A stretch of 64,000 nucleotides of DNA from Atrina japonica (GCA_030159075.1 BROG01000031.1:1767001-1831000); one strand, 5' to 3'. Shown: positions 35,371 to 48,350, numbered from the stretch's first letter. Notes: generated from the letters alone by a model not told the origin. A program made the numbers and translations.

Positions 35371-37580
35371 AACCTGTATGAATAAAAATCTACAAAGTCA
35401 TCAACATAAAAAATAAAGAAAACAATGTAACTTGTTTGTGATAATATCACAATGAATAACACGTGTCAAGGAACTGTTATCATAACATGCATATTTCCAA
35501 AAAGAAAGTTCTGAACGTGATGTTTTTCTGATAAGATGTTCCATATCAATATATGTAAGTAATAAGCACTTAATCAAATGCTTCCCTCAGCTAAGCAGCT
35601 GAAATTCCAAACAAATTATCCATAAATCTCGACAGCTTCAAATGATGATTATACTCAAACTGCTTGTGGAAGAAACTATCTAAACTCCTTGGACTGTTAT
35701 AATTATTGATAGTACAGCCAAAGTTAACATGGTTTAAACACATTAGAATCTTCTTATTGTACCTTTTAACTGGGTCTGGTGCCACCAAATATAGACATTT
35801 GATATCACGCAGTAACTGGACGTTTTTGTATATTTATTGCTTAAAAGTCAAGATAATACTAACAATTATTTTACACTTCAGGGCCTGGAACCATAAGACT
35901 TGAGAATTTATATATTCTCAATTTGGCCTGCTCAGCCAATCAGATTTCAGGATTAGACAAAGTTAAGTACAATTTTTTATACTTAAGTCATTCTTAAGTT
36001 TTAGTGGTTTTATGATTTAACCATTCTAAAGTTATTCTTCATTTTTTCAATTTGAAAATCATAAATTAGACTTACTTTTTATGCAGTTGAAAAAATATGT
36101 TTTATCTAGCTTTATTACAACTACACAGTCAAAGTCAAAAAATAAGTTGTTTGGTTGCATTGGGTCATGGCTACAACAGGATTGGTCAGGCATGTTAAGT
36201 GGTTACTTTACACAGGTTTCCATTTTGATGTTGAAATACTTAATCTCTCCTCCTTAGGTCAGACATCTTCAGTGGAATTCACTTTAGCTTGTTCCGATCT
36301 TTGTGTTTATTTCATCTGAATTTTTGAGTAAGTGACACCATCTTTAATCCAGAGAATTACTAAACTACCATGCATTTATCTTGAAAAGGCATCCAGTTCA
36401 AAGCAATTCTTTTATACAAAAAAACAAAAGCATGCCTTATAGCTTTCACCAAGGACAAAAATTATTGGTACCATACTTGAAAAAAAAATCCTGCCAGCTT
36501 ATTGTGTAATTAATTAATAAATCGTGCATCTGTAATGAAGCATGTTAGGTTATTTCATTAATAATAGATAGAAACAATAGTAGGGGGTAATTCCTGTATC
36601 ATCAATTTGATCAAATAACTTTACAGTGATTAGTGTTACAAACATGAGGTTGAAATTAAAAAAGGATAACTAAATACCTTACACCATGCACGTCTAATAA
36701 GCTAATGTTATATAAAGTTACAGAATTTACATTGCCTGAGAAAAATCCTGGTTTTAATGAGAATCTTTGTCTGCTTTTTTATTGACAATTATTGTATTAA
36801 TTTCAAATTATTGGCCATATTGCTGAGAACTTCAGAAAATCAATGCTGTGTTTACATTCTTCAACTTGTGATGAATTGCTCAAAATCTGAAAAAGAGCAG
36901 CTGAGGCTTTCAAAGGGAAAATGTTCTGACAGATGACATATAAAACATATCAAATTGGTAATATGTACAGATGTTTGTTTATATTTTTGAAGATTTTAAT
37001 CATTTTAGTGTATTATAGAATAAATGGTTTAGCTGTTTTCACCCTATCTACCTCATTTAATAGAGCATTCACACCATTAGATAACATCCCAATAACGGAC
37101 AGGTCAGTCCACACCTGTTGCAAACTCATTCACTGTATTTTGTGTGGTATGTGTGGACGTTAATGTGTTTTGTTCATAAGTTTATTCATGTATATAAATC
37201 TTTCTTATTTCAGTATTTGTATTGTTTTCCCCATCCTTTCCAGAAATTCTACGGTGTACATCAAAGGAGACATGTTTTGTTTTCATTACTGATGGGAGAT
37301 AACAGACAGAATAGCTAGAGCACCAGATCTTCAAAGTTCCCCCATTCAAATATCGATCGTGCCTGATTTTTCAGAGGCGAGTTTTCATCTCCTTCTGCAT
37401 AGCTCTAAACCTAGATGGGAGGAAAATGGTCCTACAATCTGACAAAGGTATCAAATTCCATAAGTGGAGTGGCACTTAAAAAGCTGTTGAAAATACCGAC
37501 CATTCAAGCAAGGACATAATCACAGACTAGACAAAGCCAAAACAAGCTACAAAATGGAGAATGAATGGTAAATGACATTC
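35371..37580. other. Unique AT-rich sequence, no firm gene
   Basis: No arrays. A strong acceptor-like sequence (ttttccccatcctttccag ending at 37242) precedes an open stretch to 37318 that could be a terminal exon, but three frames start open and none is distinctive. Short ORFs at 35591-35903 overlap on both strands and are probably chance. Confidence 0.4.
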
Positions 37581-38310
37581 AGGGTCACCAAGGCATGTAA
37601 AGAGTGGTTATGGTCACCAAGGCATGTAAAGTGTGGTTATGGTCACCAAGGCCTGTAAAGTGTGGTTATGAGTGCCAAGGCATGTAAAATGTGGTTATGG
37701 TCACCAAGGCATGTAAAGTGTGGTTATGGTCACCAAGGCATGTAAAGTGTGGTTATGGTCACCAAGGCAAGTAAAGTGTGGTTATGGTCACCAAGGCATG
37801 TAAAGTGTGGTTATGGTCACCAAGGCATGTAAAGTGTGGTTATGGTCACCAAGGCATGTAAAGTGTGGTTATGGTCACCAAGGCATGTAAAGTGTGGTTA
37901 TGGTCACCAAGGCATGTAAAGTGTGGTTATGGTCACCAAGGCATGTAAAGTGTGGTTATGGTCACCAAGGCATGTAAATGGTCACCAAGGCATGTAAAGT
38001 GTGGTTATGGTCACCAAGGCATGTAAAGTGTGGTTATGGTCACAAAGGCATGTAAAGTGTGGTTATGGTCACCAAGGCATGTAAAGTGTGGTTATGAGCA
38101 CCAAGGCAAGTAAAGTGTGGTTATGGTCACCAAGGCATGTAAAGTGTGGTTATGGTCACCAAGGCATGTAAAGTGTGGTTATGGTCACCAAGGCATGTAA
38201 AGTGTGGTTATGAGCACCAAGGCAAGTAAAATGTGGTTATGGGCACCATGACAGGTAAAGTGTCATTATGAGCACCAAGGCAAGTAAAGTGTCCTTATAA
38301 GCACCATGGC
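37581..38310. repeat. 29-bp tandem array
   Basis: The unit is ggtcaccaaggcatgtaaag + tgtggttat, 29 bp, in about 25 copies. The core is nearly identical (37,690-38,040). The right-hand units change to gagcaccaaggcaagtaaa and then decay (38,220-38,310). One unit near 37,975 has lost tgtggttat. Confidence 0.95.
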
Positions 38311-38589
38311 AAGTTATGTGTCCTTATGGAAAAATTTGTATTTTTTTCTGCCTCCTGCAGATTATCCCTGCCACACTAAAAATCCTTCTCTACCATAATA
38401 AATTTCAGTTTCAGTGCTTTTGTTTAAATATTGAAGGACTGCTTAGTTATTTGCAAATATTGTCTGTTACTACATATTTCACACCATTGACAAATACCAA
38501 AAAATATTTCATAACACATTGTGACCTCCATCCTGTCGGCCAACGTCTCCTCCATCCTTGTTTTTCATCCTGATAGTGATACATTTGAT

Positions 38590-38760
38590 GAGACTTAAAA
38601 TCTAGGTCCCATGTTAGAGCAAGCATGGTACATAAAAAATGGGTTCACTGAACTGGCATCATTCCATAGCATAGGTCAAAATTAGTGGAGTGGAATTTCA
38701 CCTAACTCCAGTGACAGGATGTAAATCTTGGCTGGATGTAAAACAATGACAATCAAAACA
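38590..38760 (+). mobile_element. SINE 3' part (tail copy)
   Basis: tgaactggcatcattccata, gcataggtcaaaattagtgg, ccagtgacaggatgtaaatc, ttggctggatgtaaaacaat follow the same order as 35240-35370. No tRNA-like head is recognisable. Confidence 0.6.
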
Positions 38761-39020
38761 TTGTAAAACTCCACAAAACCTCGATCTACCGGCAGTAACA
38801 TACAAATTTGTATTCCACATCTTTAATCACAATCACTAAGTTTTTATTTCTAAAAGCTCAACCACTCCATATAAATTTCTATAAATATTAAAACATGTAG
38901 TTCTAATATCTTAACAAAAATTCTCACCTGTAAATAAAATTACTAGACAACCACAGGTAAATGCCTCATAATTTTCAATCCACAAGTTAGAGTCACATAC
39001 AAGCATATTTTTTAAACTTA

Positions 39021-39754
39021 CTAGTCAAGTAGATGAGATCATAAGAGTTCTAGTTTTATCTAGTCAAGTAGATGAGATCATAACAGTTTTAGTTTTATCT
39101 AGTCAAGTAGATGAGATTATAAGAGTTTTAGTTTTATCTAGTCAAGTAGATGAGATCATAACAGTTTTAGTTTTATCTAGTCAAGTAGATGAGATCATAA
39201 CAGTTTTAGTTTTATCTAGTCAAGTAGATGAGATCATAACAGTTTTAGTTTTATCTAGTCAAGTAGATGAGATTATAAGAATTCTAGTTTTATCTAGACA
39301 AGTAGATGAGATCATAACAGTTCTAGTTTTATCTAGTCAAGTAGATGAGATCATAGTTCTAGTTTTATCTAGTCAAGTAGATGAGATCATAACAGTTTTA
39401 GTTTTATCTAGACAAGTAGATGAGATCATAACAGTTTTAGTTTTATCTAGTCAAGTAGATGAGATCATAACAGTTTTAGTTTTATCTAGACAAGTAGATG
39501 AGATCATAGTTCTAGTTTTATCTAGTCAAGTAGATGAGATCATAAGAGTTCTAGTTTTATCTAGTCAAGTAGATGAGATTATAACAGTTTTAGTTTTATC
39601 TAGTCAAGTAGATGAGATCATAGTTCTAGTTTTATCTAGTCAAGTAGATGAGATTATAAGAATTCTAGTTTTATCTAGTCAAGTAGATGAGATTATAAGA
39701 ATTCTAGTTTTATCTAGTCAAGTAGATGAGATCATAAGAGTTCTAGTTTTATCT
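39021..39754. repeat. 39-bp tandem array
   Basis: The unit is ctagtcaagtagatgagatc + ataacagttttagttttat, 39 bp, in about 19 copies. Variants include cataagagttctag, attataagaattctag and a shortened catagttctag form that loses about 5 bp. Variant types are interspersed, suggesting exchange within the array. Confidence 0.95.
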
Positions 39755-40394
39755 CTTAAAAGCGTGGCTGTCAATAAGTATTAATTGTGTAATATCATTC
39801 AGTTCTCTAACTGCGCAATCAAAAAGACAACCAGTGAAGTTACGAAATACTTATTTCCAAGTCCTATCTGTATTTTTGCATGCTGTGAGCTCATAATTTT
39901 TCTGAGGAATTTTTGTGTAGTGGTTCACAATTAATTAAATTTATAAATCAATGCTGTAATGTGATTACTAAGGAAGGGAACCAATGTTATTATATATGTG
40001 TTCTAAGTAACCTTTATCATGCACCAGACTCAACTTCTTTCTTTTTCGTGTTTAGGAGGACAAAACCAGGATACAGAGGAAAGGTAGATTTCTGATACAT
40101 CAACAGATGGCGTATGATAAATTTACACCTGATGCTGTACGGAAATGTACCATTCCTGTTACACACACAACTTGATGACTACAATTAACACCTGAGTTGA
40201 GTTTATTTCTGACTGAATTTGATCCTTATTTACAGTACTACTGACAATCGTATCAATGATGATATATCTGTTAAAAGTTATATAACATGTCACTATGTCA
40301 GTGTCACTGTAAGGACAGGTAAATATCGGATGAAATAATTGCATCAGTTATAAACTTGCTTCAGTAATTTGTATGTGTCTAAGTGATGTACATT
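39755..40394. other. Unique sequence with one microexon candidate
   Basis: Apart from the 28-nt candidate at 40056-40083 (listed) nothing coding was seen. Confidence 0.4.
40056..40083 (+). CDS. Microexon candidate (weak)
   Basis: A long pyrimidine tract and acceptor (tctttctttttcgtgtttag) lead into gaggacaaaaccaggataca + gaggaaag, then a donor (GTAGAT at 40084). At 28 nt it would be a microexon. Read with two incoming completing bases it gives GQNQDTEE and ends in the phase needed by the exon at 45427. This is suggestive only; such short matches arise by chance. Confidence 0.15.
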
Positions 40395-41086
40395 ATATTG
40401 GAATATTAAGACAGGTATCTTAATTTGTGTTGGAATATTGAGGTAGGTATCGTAATCTGTGTTGGAATATTGAGGTAGGTATCTTAATTTGTGTTGGAAT
40501 ATTGAGGTAGGTATCTTAATCTGTGTTGGAATATTGAGGTAGGTATCTTAATTTGTGTTGGAATATTGAGGTAGGTATCTTAATCTGTGTTGGAATATTG
40601 AGGTAGGTATCTTAATTTGTGTTGGAATATTGAGGTAGGTATCTTAATCTGTGTTGGAATATTGAGGTAGGTATCTTAATATGTGTTAGAATATTGAGGT
40701 AGGTATCTTAATCTGTGTTGGAATATTGAGGTAGGTATCTTAATTTGTGTTGGAATATTGAGGTAGGTATCTTAATTTGTGTTGGAATATTGAGGTAGGT
40801 ATCTTAATCTGGGTTGCAATATTGAGGTAGGTATCTTAATCTGGGTTGGAATATTGAGGTAGGTATCTTAATCTGGAGTGGAATATTGAGGTAGGTATCT
40901 TAATCTGGAGTGGAATGTTGAGGTAGGTATCTTAATCTGTGTTGGAATATTGAGGTAGGTATCTTAATCTGTGTTGGAATATTGAGGTAGGTATCTTAAT
41001 CTGTGTTGGAATATTGAGGTAGGTATCTTAATCTGTGTTGGAATATTGAGGTAGGTATCTTAATCTGTGTTAGAATATTGAGGTAT
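40395..41086. repeat. 32-bp tandem array
   Basis: The unit is gtgttggaatattgaggtag + gtatcttaatct, 32 bp, in about 21 copies. In the left half, units ending in aatct and aattt often alternate (about 64-bp dimer). The right half is almost all aatct. Confidence 0.95.
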
Positions 41087-41999
41087 ATTGTAAAGTAAAT
41101 CCTATTACTGTATACACAGTATTTTATCACCTGGTCATGAACTATTTACAGTATATATTTTACACTATATCACATAATTACATATGTTGCAATGTGTATG
41201 TCATACATTTAGAGGTATATATTAGTTACAATGCTTATTTATTAAGATAGTGTTACTTCAAGTCAATCTTCTATTTGCAATCTTAAACACAATTATTGAT
41301 TTATATATTCTCTTATCCATTAAAACAAAATTACAAAGCAAGATGGTAAGATTTAAATCAAATTTTGTCATCTCAAATTAAGAAAGAAAATTACATCTTA
41401 TGGTGGTTTGAAAAGCAAAGACATAAATAATTTTGTTACAAAAATAAACCAATTAGCAGCCAGTTAATGAGAAGCTATAATGAAAACTCAAGACTATAAC
41501 GCAACTAGATATTAGTGAGATGGAAACCATCTCTATGGGAATTGTATTTTGTGTATGTTATTGGATAATGATGAACTGTCATACTAAGTTTCATTGAGTT
41601 CTGATCAGCAGTTACAAAGTTACAGAGTAGACAGAGGACAGACAGATGAAGGGACAGATGGACTGATCACTACAGGACGTCCGACACTTAGTGTTGGAGT
41701 CCTAATTAAGTCAACAGAATGAACTCACCCAAGCCCAATGACACTAATTTCAATGAAAATTTATGCTCAATATTTATTTCATTATTTTCCTCATAAGTTG
41801 TTGGCAAAATTTCTGGATGCTATTAACAAGAAATCATATAGGTTTTACATTCATATTTTAAAGACATTAACTCAAAATTACATGTATCATTTTCCCATAG
41901 AAAAATTAAATTGACCATGACTATGGTACTCATAATTTCAGTATGTATCAAACTAAATTTCTTAGAAAAATGTTTTCTGGTGATGAGCAATGATAATCA
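41087..41999. other. AT-rich sequence with a dispersed-repeat fragment
   Basis: At 41520-41705 the order aaccatctctatgggaattg, atactaagtttcattgagtt, gttacaaagttacagagtag + acagaggacagacagatgaa is a decayed dispersed repeat of a type common in molluscs (recognition from memory). The rest is unique and non-coding. Confidence 0.45.
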
Positions 42000-42118
42000 G
42001 TATTTATAAATATAAATATAAAAAAGTGTAAAGTTGTAGAATCAATCTCCTACTCTCATTATTTATAAATATAAATATAAAAAGTATAAAGTTGTAGAAT
42101 CAATCTTCTACTCTCATT
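42000..42118. repeat. Two-copy direct repeat, about 59 bp
   Basis: tatttataaatataaatata … agttgtagaatcaatctcct and its near-identical neighbour (42,060-42,117) lie head to tail with a couple of differences. This looks like a young duplication. Confidence 0.9.
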
Positions 42119-42384
42119 TCAATGTCATTAAACTCAGTTTGGCCTGAGTATTTACTGGTGCTGAACACTGTGTAAAGTGTTTTTAGGGATCCGTTAATGA
42201 AAACCCTGTCTGATGGACCAATGTACTTAGGTGCATTGTTAAGTTTGTTTTTGTTGATGGAGATACCATCACCTTTTCTGGTAACTGATTTGTCACAGAT
42301 TACATAGCATCTTTATATGTGCATCAATTGGTGATCAGAGACTGAAAACTTGAGGACTTAATAATCAACTTTACCTACACCATA

Positions 42385-43095
42385 ACTAGAAAATTCCTGG
42401 CTCAGGAAATACCTCTTCTGCCTAGAAAACCCCTGCCCTAGAAAGTTCCTGTCCTATCTAGAAAACCTCAGGCAGGAAGTCCCTACCCGACTAACAAAAC
42501 CCCTGGTCCAGGATGTCCCTGTTCAATCTAGAAAACCCCTTACACAGGAAGTCCCTGTTCTAGCTAGAAAACCCCTGACATAGGATGTTCCAGTTCTATC
42601 CAGAAAATCCCTGACCCAGGAAGTTCCTGTATCTGTACTATCTAGAAAACCACTGGCTCAGAAAGTCCCTGCCTAACCTACAAAACCCCTGACCAAGGAT
42701 GTTCCAGTTCTATCCAGAATATCCCTGACCCAGGAAGTTCCTGTTCTACCTAGAAAACCCCTGCCCTAGAAAGTATCTGTCCTATCTAGAAAACCCCTGG
42801 CTCAGAAAGTCCATGCCTAACCTACGAAACCCCTGATCCAGGATGTCCATGTTCTATCTAGAAAACTCCTGACACAGGAAGTCCATGTTCTGTCTAGAAA
42901 ACACCTGCCCTATAAATGTCTCTGTCCTATCTAGAAAACCCCTGGCTCAGAAAGTCCCTGCCTAACCTACAAAACCCCTGGCCCAGGATGTTCCTGTTCT
43001 ATCTAGAAAACCCCTGACCCAGGAAGTCCCTTCATTACCAAGAAAGGCCCTGACCCAGGAAAAAAAAACTCCTGGCCTGGTAAATCTCTGTCCTT
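42385..43095. repeat. 36-bp degenerate tandem array
   Basis: The unit approximates gaaaacccctgacccaggaa + gtccctgttctatcta, 36 bp, in about 19 copies with 10-25% differences among them. It is GC-richer than its surroundings and more diverged than the other arrays, suggesting age. Confidence 0.9.
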
Positions 43096-44024
43096 TCTAC
43101 AAAAAACCTAGTCCATGGGTCATGAAATTCACAGTATTTGTCACCTAGATATACACCAAATTTGAAGGGAATTCAGATCTTGAGATGAAGTTTACAATGT
43201 TATAAGATTTATACATAACAAACCCTCACACAATGAACAGCAACAGATCACAATGTGGTGTATTAGACACTCAGGTGATTATGACAAATCATTGCAGCAG
43301 AACTCTAAGTGTAAGCTGATTTTTATCTAATAAACTTTTCTTTGCAGATTCCGCAAGATAATTGCTGGTTGTTTTTTTTTTATTAATATATGTAATGAAA
43401 GAAACTTAGTCTTTATAATGGTGGCCCAAAATTTAAGTTCACAGGACATATTGTTATCATGGTTGTACCATTTATCCACATTTCTGACCTGCTACAGATC
43501 TTTTAACCAAATAAGCAGACATTTTGAAATAAAAGAAAATTACTGGCAAAACAGACCACTGAATAAATGAATTTCACTGGTCAAAGGAAATTTTTAGTGG
43601 TCTGTTTATATAAACAATTGAAATGAAATGGAAAATTACTGGTCTGTGGACCAGTTATCAGATAGATTTCACCAGACTTTGGTAAAATTTACCGGTTTTT
43701 CTAGTAAGACTGGTGAATTTCCAAAACTCTGATGAGGCCTTATATGATGCCAATATAGATTTATAAATTTACTATTTCTTACCCCAATATCTTGATAAAC
43801 ATTAAAAAATTAAGAAAAAATCTAAACAAAAGACTAATTTCAGGTTTCAGTTTAGCCAACTGCATGTTTGTAACAAGGATGGATATCCTTATTGAAGGCT
43901 GATCTTATTGACGGACACAGCCTATTACCTGCATATCCATCTGCTAATTATTATTTCATATCTAAACATTTCATTTCATTTAACAATATTTAATCTATAT
44001 ATTCTCAGAGAAGGGCTGTTGGTG
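43096..44024. other. Unique sequence, no gene seen
   Basis: Between 43,540 and 43,740 the words actggtcaaagg, ggtctgtggaccagtt and gtaaaatttaccggtttttc form loose local repeats. No coding potential. Confidence 0.4.
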
Positions 44025-44255
44025 GGGAGTCTCTGTGACCGAGTGTGTTAGATTACATTTTAAACCATAAAGTATATCAATTCTAGTCAGTGTCAGTTCA
44101 AGCCCTCTGGAAGCTAGGCTGATTTTGTGAGGAAGCTGTCGTTTCTCAGGTGCATTGTAACCAGGTACTCACCTCCAACATTAATACCTGGCTACTGCCA
44201 TATTTATTATAACTGAAAAAAATGTTGTGCCTGGTGTAACACAACAAAAATTTAA
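44025..44255 (+). mobile_element. Decayed tRNA-derived SINE
   Basis: The head tctctgtgaccgagtgtgtt + aga resembles a Ser/Leu-type A-box region, and cagttcaagccctc (44094) a B box. The body has caggtgcattgtaaccaggt + actcacctcc, and the end is tgtaacacaacaaaaattt. This is a different SINE from the one at 35046. Confidence 0.5.
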
Positions 44256-45091
44256 TGTTTAAATTCGTCACATTTTACTACAGCAGGTATTAAAAACAGA
44301 CTCATCAATAACGAGCACGGTATGGGTAGTCTTCTGATGATGTTTACAGATTATCTATCATTTTCATTTTATAAAGCCTTGGAAAACAAATTAAGAAACG
44401 TCAATCAATTCCTATTACTTGCATCATAAATTCACAAAAGCAAAGACACATGAATTTAAAATGTGTTTTGATGTCAATGAAAGCCTGGTTGCTAAATCGT
44501 ATATAATACTTACACATTCTAATCTCTGCACATCAAATTTATCTGCTAAAGCCTCCTAAGCTTGTAAATGGATATATTCTAATACAAAACTTGCTACAAC
44601 GAGGGTTTAGTGATGTACACTTAATCTGATGTGCTTACCAAATAGCTTGCATGCAGCAGAATCATCAGCATATGGATCAATAAAACTGTTTTATTCCAAT
44701 TCAAAACTCTGGACCAATCTTTATTGCGTTTTCCCATCAGCCATCATGAGAATTACATACTAATACCGGCCGATCTACGAAAAGATGAAGAAAAAAATCA
44801 ATTATACATAGAAAATAAAACAGAAAATATATCTCCTAATTGACTACTTTGGATTAAATATAAAAATGAGAATAAAATTTCGTGAGTTTGCCAAGCGTCC
44901 GAGAAGATACAGATAATTTATATTGCTCCATGGATCTTTCTTCAGCTCTTTTTTGTAATTAATTCCATGACGGAAATTTTCAGTTGGCAGTAAATGTTTC
45001 CATCAGTCATGCTGCTCATGTAGATACGGTGTCACAGGTTCAAATCCAGATGATAACAAGTACAATATATTTCATCTCTCTCTCTCTCTCC

Positions 45092-45123
<32 letters not shown>

Positions 45124-45426
45124 TTGTTTCAAATATTTTCTTTTGTAATAATGTGGCACTAGAAGAATGAATGCTTCAATTTGCCATGGAAATCGAATGG
45201 ATATTTATATAAATACAAAAGTAATAAGATATCTATACTATTACTTGTTTGCACAGACAGGTGCGGTATATTCCAGCTCCTTGTTTTAGTTCACAATAAT
45301 TAACCTTGGAAAACTTATTTGAATCAATATATTAAATTTAAATATCATTTTAAATACATTTTTAAATCTGGCATACTTCAATAATGTTTTCATTGTGATT
45401 TCTCTCATGGTTCACAAATTTTACAG
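44256..45426. other. Unique AT-rich sequence with a microsatellite
   Basis: A (TC)n(TA)n microsatellite occupies about 45,077-45,123. gtcacaggttcaaatccaga near 45,029 matches a pol III B box and may mark another decayed SINE, but no A box or tail supports it. No gene seen. Confidence 0.45.
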
Positions 45427-45546
45427 AGTTGGATATTGGAAAGGGAAATTTATCAACCCTTGTGGTAAGAATCTGAAAATCCAATCCAAGGAAACACTCA
45501 GATCCTTACAAGACAGGAGATTTCCTTTTCCACTCAACAAACCCAC
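45427..45546 (+). CDS. Probable internal exon, unrecognised
   Basis: The acceptor (ttcacaaattttacag ending 45426) and consensus donor (cccac|GTAAGA at 45547) bracket 120 nt. Read after one completing base it gives 39 codons, VGYWKGKFINPCGKNLKIQ and SKETLRSLQDRRFPFPLNKP, plus two bases. The other two frames contain stops early. The composition (basic, aromatic, no low complexity) is that of a real protein. The GKF-NPCGKNL-SKETLRSL pattern faintly recalls methyl-CpG-binding-type domains (Y-S-P-C-G-K-x-L, then a helix), but the match is too weak to name. It may belong to the same plus-strand gene as the exons at 1222-1610. Confidence 0.4.
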
Positions 45547-45564
45547 GTAAGATTCTATTAATCT

Positions 45565-45750
45565 ACAGTGAAACTTGTAAATAATGACCTCCTTCAGGAC
45601 ACAAGAAAACCGGTCTTTATAGGAGGTGGTTTTATATAGAGGTTGATTTGTAAATGGTACTATCGGTTACAGCAAAAGATGGCCTTTGTGACCAGGTGGT
45701 CTTTATACACAGGTGGTCGTTACAGCAAGTTTTATTGTATTTGGGAAATA
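45565..45750 (-). mobile_element. Dispersed 'gaccacct' repeat, inverted copy
   Basis: The reverse complement follows 585-850 closely: gaccacctgtgtataaagac + cacctgg, then ttttgctgtaac, agtaccatttacaaatcaac, ctctatataaaaccacctc, ggttttcttgtgtcctgaag and acaagtttcactgta. It has single copies of the part duplicated at 634-783. Confidence 0.75.
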
Positions 45751-47379
45751 ACTAGTATAAAGGTAAATGTCATACCAGTGTTTAAAAATATTCTGGTCAT
45801 ACACACAAAAACCATCTTCATCCAAATATTTACATTTATTTTTCTGACGTACACAAAAAAAAACTTTTTAATACAATGATACCTTTTCGTGTGTTGACTA
45901 GGGGCACAAAAAATTGGTCCCGTGGGAATTTTCTGATGGAATATAGGGACATGCATTTTTATTTTCTACATATCGAAAGATTTTTAAAATGTTTGGTGTC
46001 CACCTGGCAAGTGCATCATACCCGAGATATGACGTCATTAACAGAGGTATAACGAATTCCTAGGTTTTCCTAGAAAATTGGTTATGCTGGTCAGAATTGA
46101 TGTAAAATTTAGCATTTTTTGCCGGAAAAATATACCTTGGTATCTTTTACATCTTTCTACGTAAGATTTAGTGTCATTGAATTGTTTTTAATTGAGGAAA
46201 CTTATTGAAATTCTAAGTCGGAACAAGAATGTGAACACTTTATTCACAGTTTGATACAAATATTTTGCATTTATTCCATATGAAAGTTGAAACATGATGA
46301 TGAAAAATAATATCCAAATAGCACACAATTAATTTATTTATAATTAAATTGACAAATTCCATGTTCCGGAAACATAAAATAATCTGATGTAGGTTCCGTA
46401 AATTTTACGCATGATGCAGATTCCGGTTTTAACAGAAGACGAAGAAAACAAAATATTAATTACAATAAATGGTAAAAATCAAACACTATGAATGAATTTT
46501 GCATGATATAACATCCTTTCAAAAGTTTAAAGCTATATATACACAAATTCAAATGGGGAAATGTCTGTTCAAGTACTTTAACACCCTCTCAATGACACAC
46601 ACTTTTACATCTTTAAAACACTAAATTCACCAGTTAAACTTTCTGTTTCATTTGTATACTTTATTAGTTTACAGTAAAGAACATTATTTAATATTGTTAT
46701 TAAAATGAGATAGAAACAATATAACTTAAAACTTTTGCCAATGAAAGGGGGTGATTCAGGGTTTTCTCTAGGGTGTTATTGTGATGAAAACCAGGGAACC
46801 ACAAGAACCAAATTCCTGGGTCCTTCATTAAATTTGTGAGTTTTCAAGTCAATGAAATTCAAGAAAATACATGAAAACAAAGGCAAATTTTCAGACTCAG
46901 GTTGTTAAAAAACAATTTTGTGCATCCTAATATTCATGTTATGCATCCTTAAAAGATTTTATGCGTCAGAGACGCTGAAATCATGCATATTTCAGCCTCT
47001 AAATCTGCCAAAGTAACCATTATAATGTTTTAAAAAAGAATAAACAAATTTAAAAGCAAATCTTTGTTCAATACCTTGATTTCCATTTAAATAAATTCTT
47101 GCTAATATGTATTCTCAACACATCCTCGTACGTGTGTTGCCTCCCTTTGTGCTTCTCTCTCTCTCTCTCTCTAATATATAAATTATATATTTTTAACTAA
47201 TAAATACGATTTATAATTTATTAAATATAATTTTCACGGTTCAAAGTCGCCTCAATTTCCTCACCTGTATTTACATTATTTATATTATAATGTACATGAT
47301 ATGTACAGAAATCAGCTATCACTGTTTCTTATATGTACCAGAAAGTCCAAAAAGTTGCAGAATGTACCATGTTTCTTAC
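45751..47379. other. AT-rich unique sequence, no gene seen
   Basis: Contains a short (CT)n tract at 47,154-47,172. At 47,230-47,285 there is a diverged relative of 49,315-49,360 and 49,660-49,710 (tcaatttcctcacctgtatt here, tcaatttcttccctgcattt there). No coding seen. Confidence 0.45.
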
Positions 47380-47632
47380 AGGTACAGTGGTTATCACACT
47401 CGCTTTTCAAACAATTACCAACCTCGGATTGGGCAGGGAAGTAAAAATGGTTACCAAAAAGTCCTTCGCTGAGACAGTAAAAACTGTACCACAGTGAGTG
47501 TCTGCACGTTAATGAAACTGCTCAATAGGTGTCGAGCAAAGGCCAAAATTTGAACCCTTTAAAACATTAGCTCCATATGAGTGAAAGATTCTTGAGTGGG
47601 ACGTTAAACAACAATAAACAAACAAACAAACC
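47380..47632 (+). mobile_element. SINE, decayed head and good tail
   Basis: The head ggtacagtggttatcacact + cgcttttcaaacaa is tRNA-like at the A box, with a degraded B box (acctcggattggg). The tail has aaaacattagctccatatga, gtgaaagattcttgagtggg and acgttaaacaacaataaaca + aacaaacaaa. The tail is the best-preserved copy of the SINE tail in the window and defines its 3' end. Confidence 0.65.
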
Positions 47633-48350
47633 ATGTTTCTGCATTAATCAAAAATATGCAAAATTAATCTTAAAAACATTAGCCAACGGAAAGACGGGAC
47701 TCCAGTTTTAAAACATTTTCTTCATCATTTGGAAAACTCAAGGCCAAACCTCAGGCTCCACCGCTCCCATAAATCCGCTGCCATTATAATGGAAAAAGCG
47801 TAACAATTTAATAGGCAAATAGCTTGATTACATTTTACTACACACATATATATGCTAACTCACTTATAATATACATGTATATGTAAGTCAACTCTGGTTA
47901 AGAATTCCTCGGAGCCAGTAAATTTGTTGTATATTTGTTATATCAGTAATACGCTATTTCAGGATATTTACGTATTGAAAGAAACACTTGGACCTCATAT
48001 TTTCTCTGCTACTTCTGAAATTTCGTTTTTACCGACTTCGCTATTTTCGAAGTTGACAGTATAAATTAATACATAGCAAAGTATATATAAATACACGTGT
48101 GTAGCTAGCCAGCAACGATGTGCAAGCCCATTGCGGCAAAGTGTCTGGGGTGTTTAAGTTCCCCAGTGGGTCCATGGAAAAGTTCTGATTGGGGTCTGAG
48201 GGCAAAGCCCTATCGAAGTTAAAAACCCAAAATGTCGCTCAAAATAGCCATATTTCCAAATAATTTTAATCTTAGTTACCGTAATACCATAATTCAACTT
48301 TAGATTTATGTGTAGGCCTAGGCTTTCGTGTTTACCTGGCGGTTACACAC

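Noticed and set aside
37243..37318. Terminal exon after a very good acceptor
   Set aside because: Three frames are initially open, none has distinctive composition, and there is no donor or polyadenylation signal to support it.
40395..41086. TGAGGTAG, identical to the let-7 seed, in every 32-bp unit
   Set aside because: The match is eight bases only; the following bases (gtatcttaat) do not match let-7, and there is no hairpin.
45000..45050. Another tRNA-derived SINE (gtcacaggttcaaatccaga)
   Set aside because: Only a B-box-like word; no A box at the right distance and no recognisable tail.
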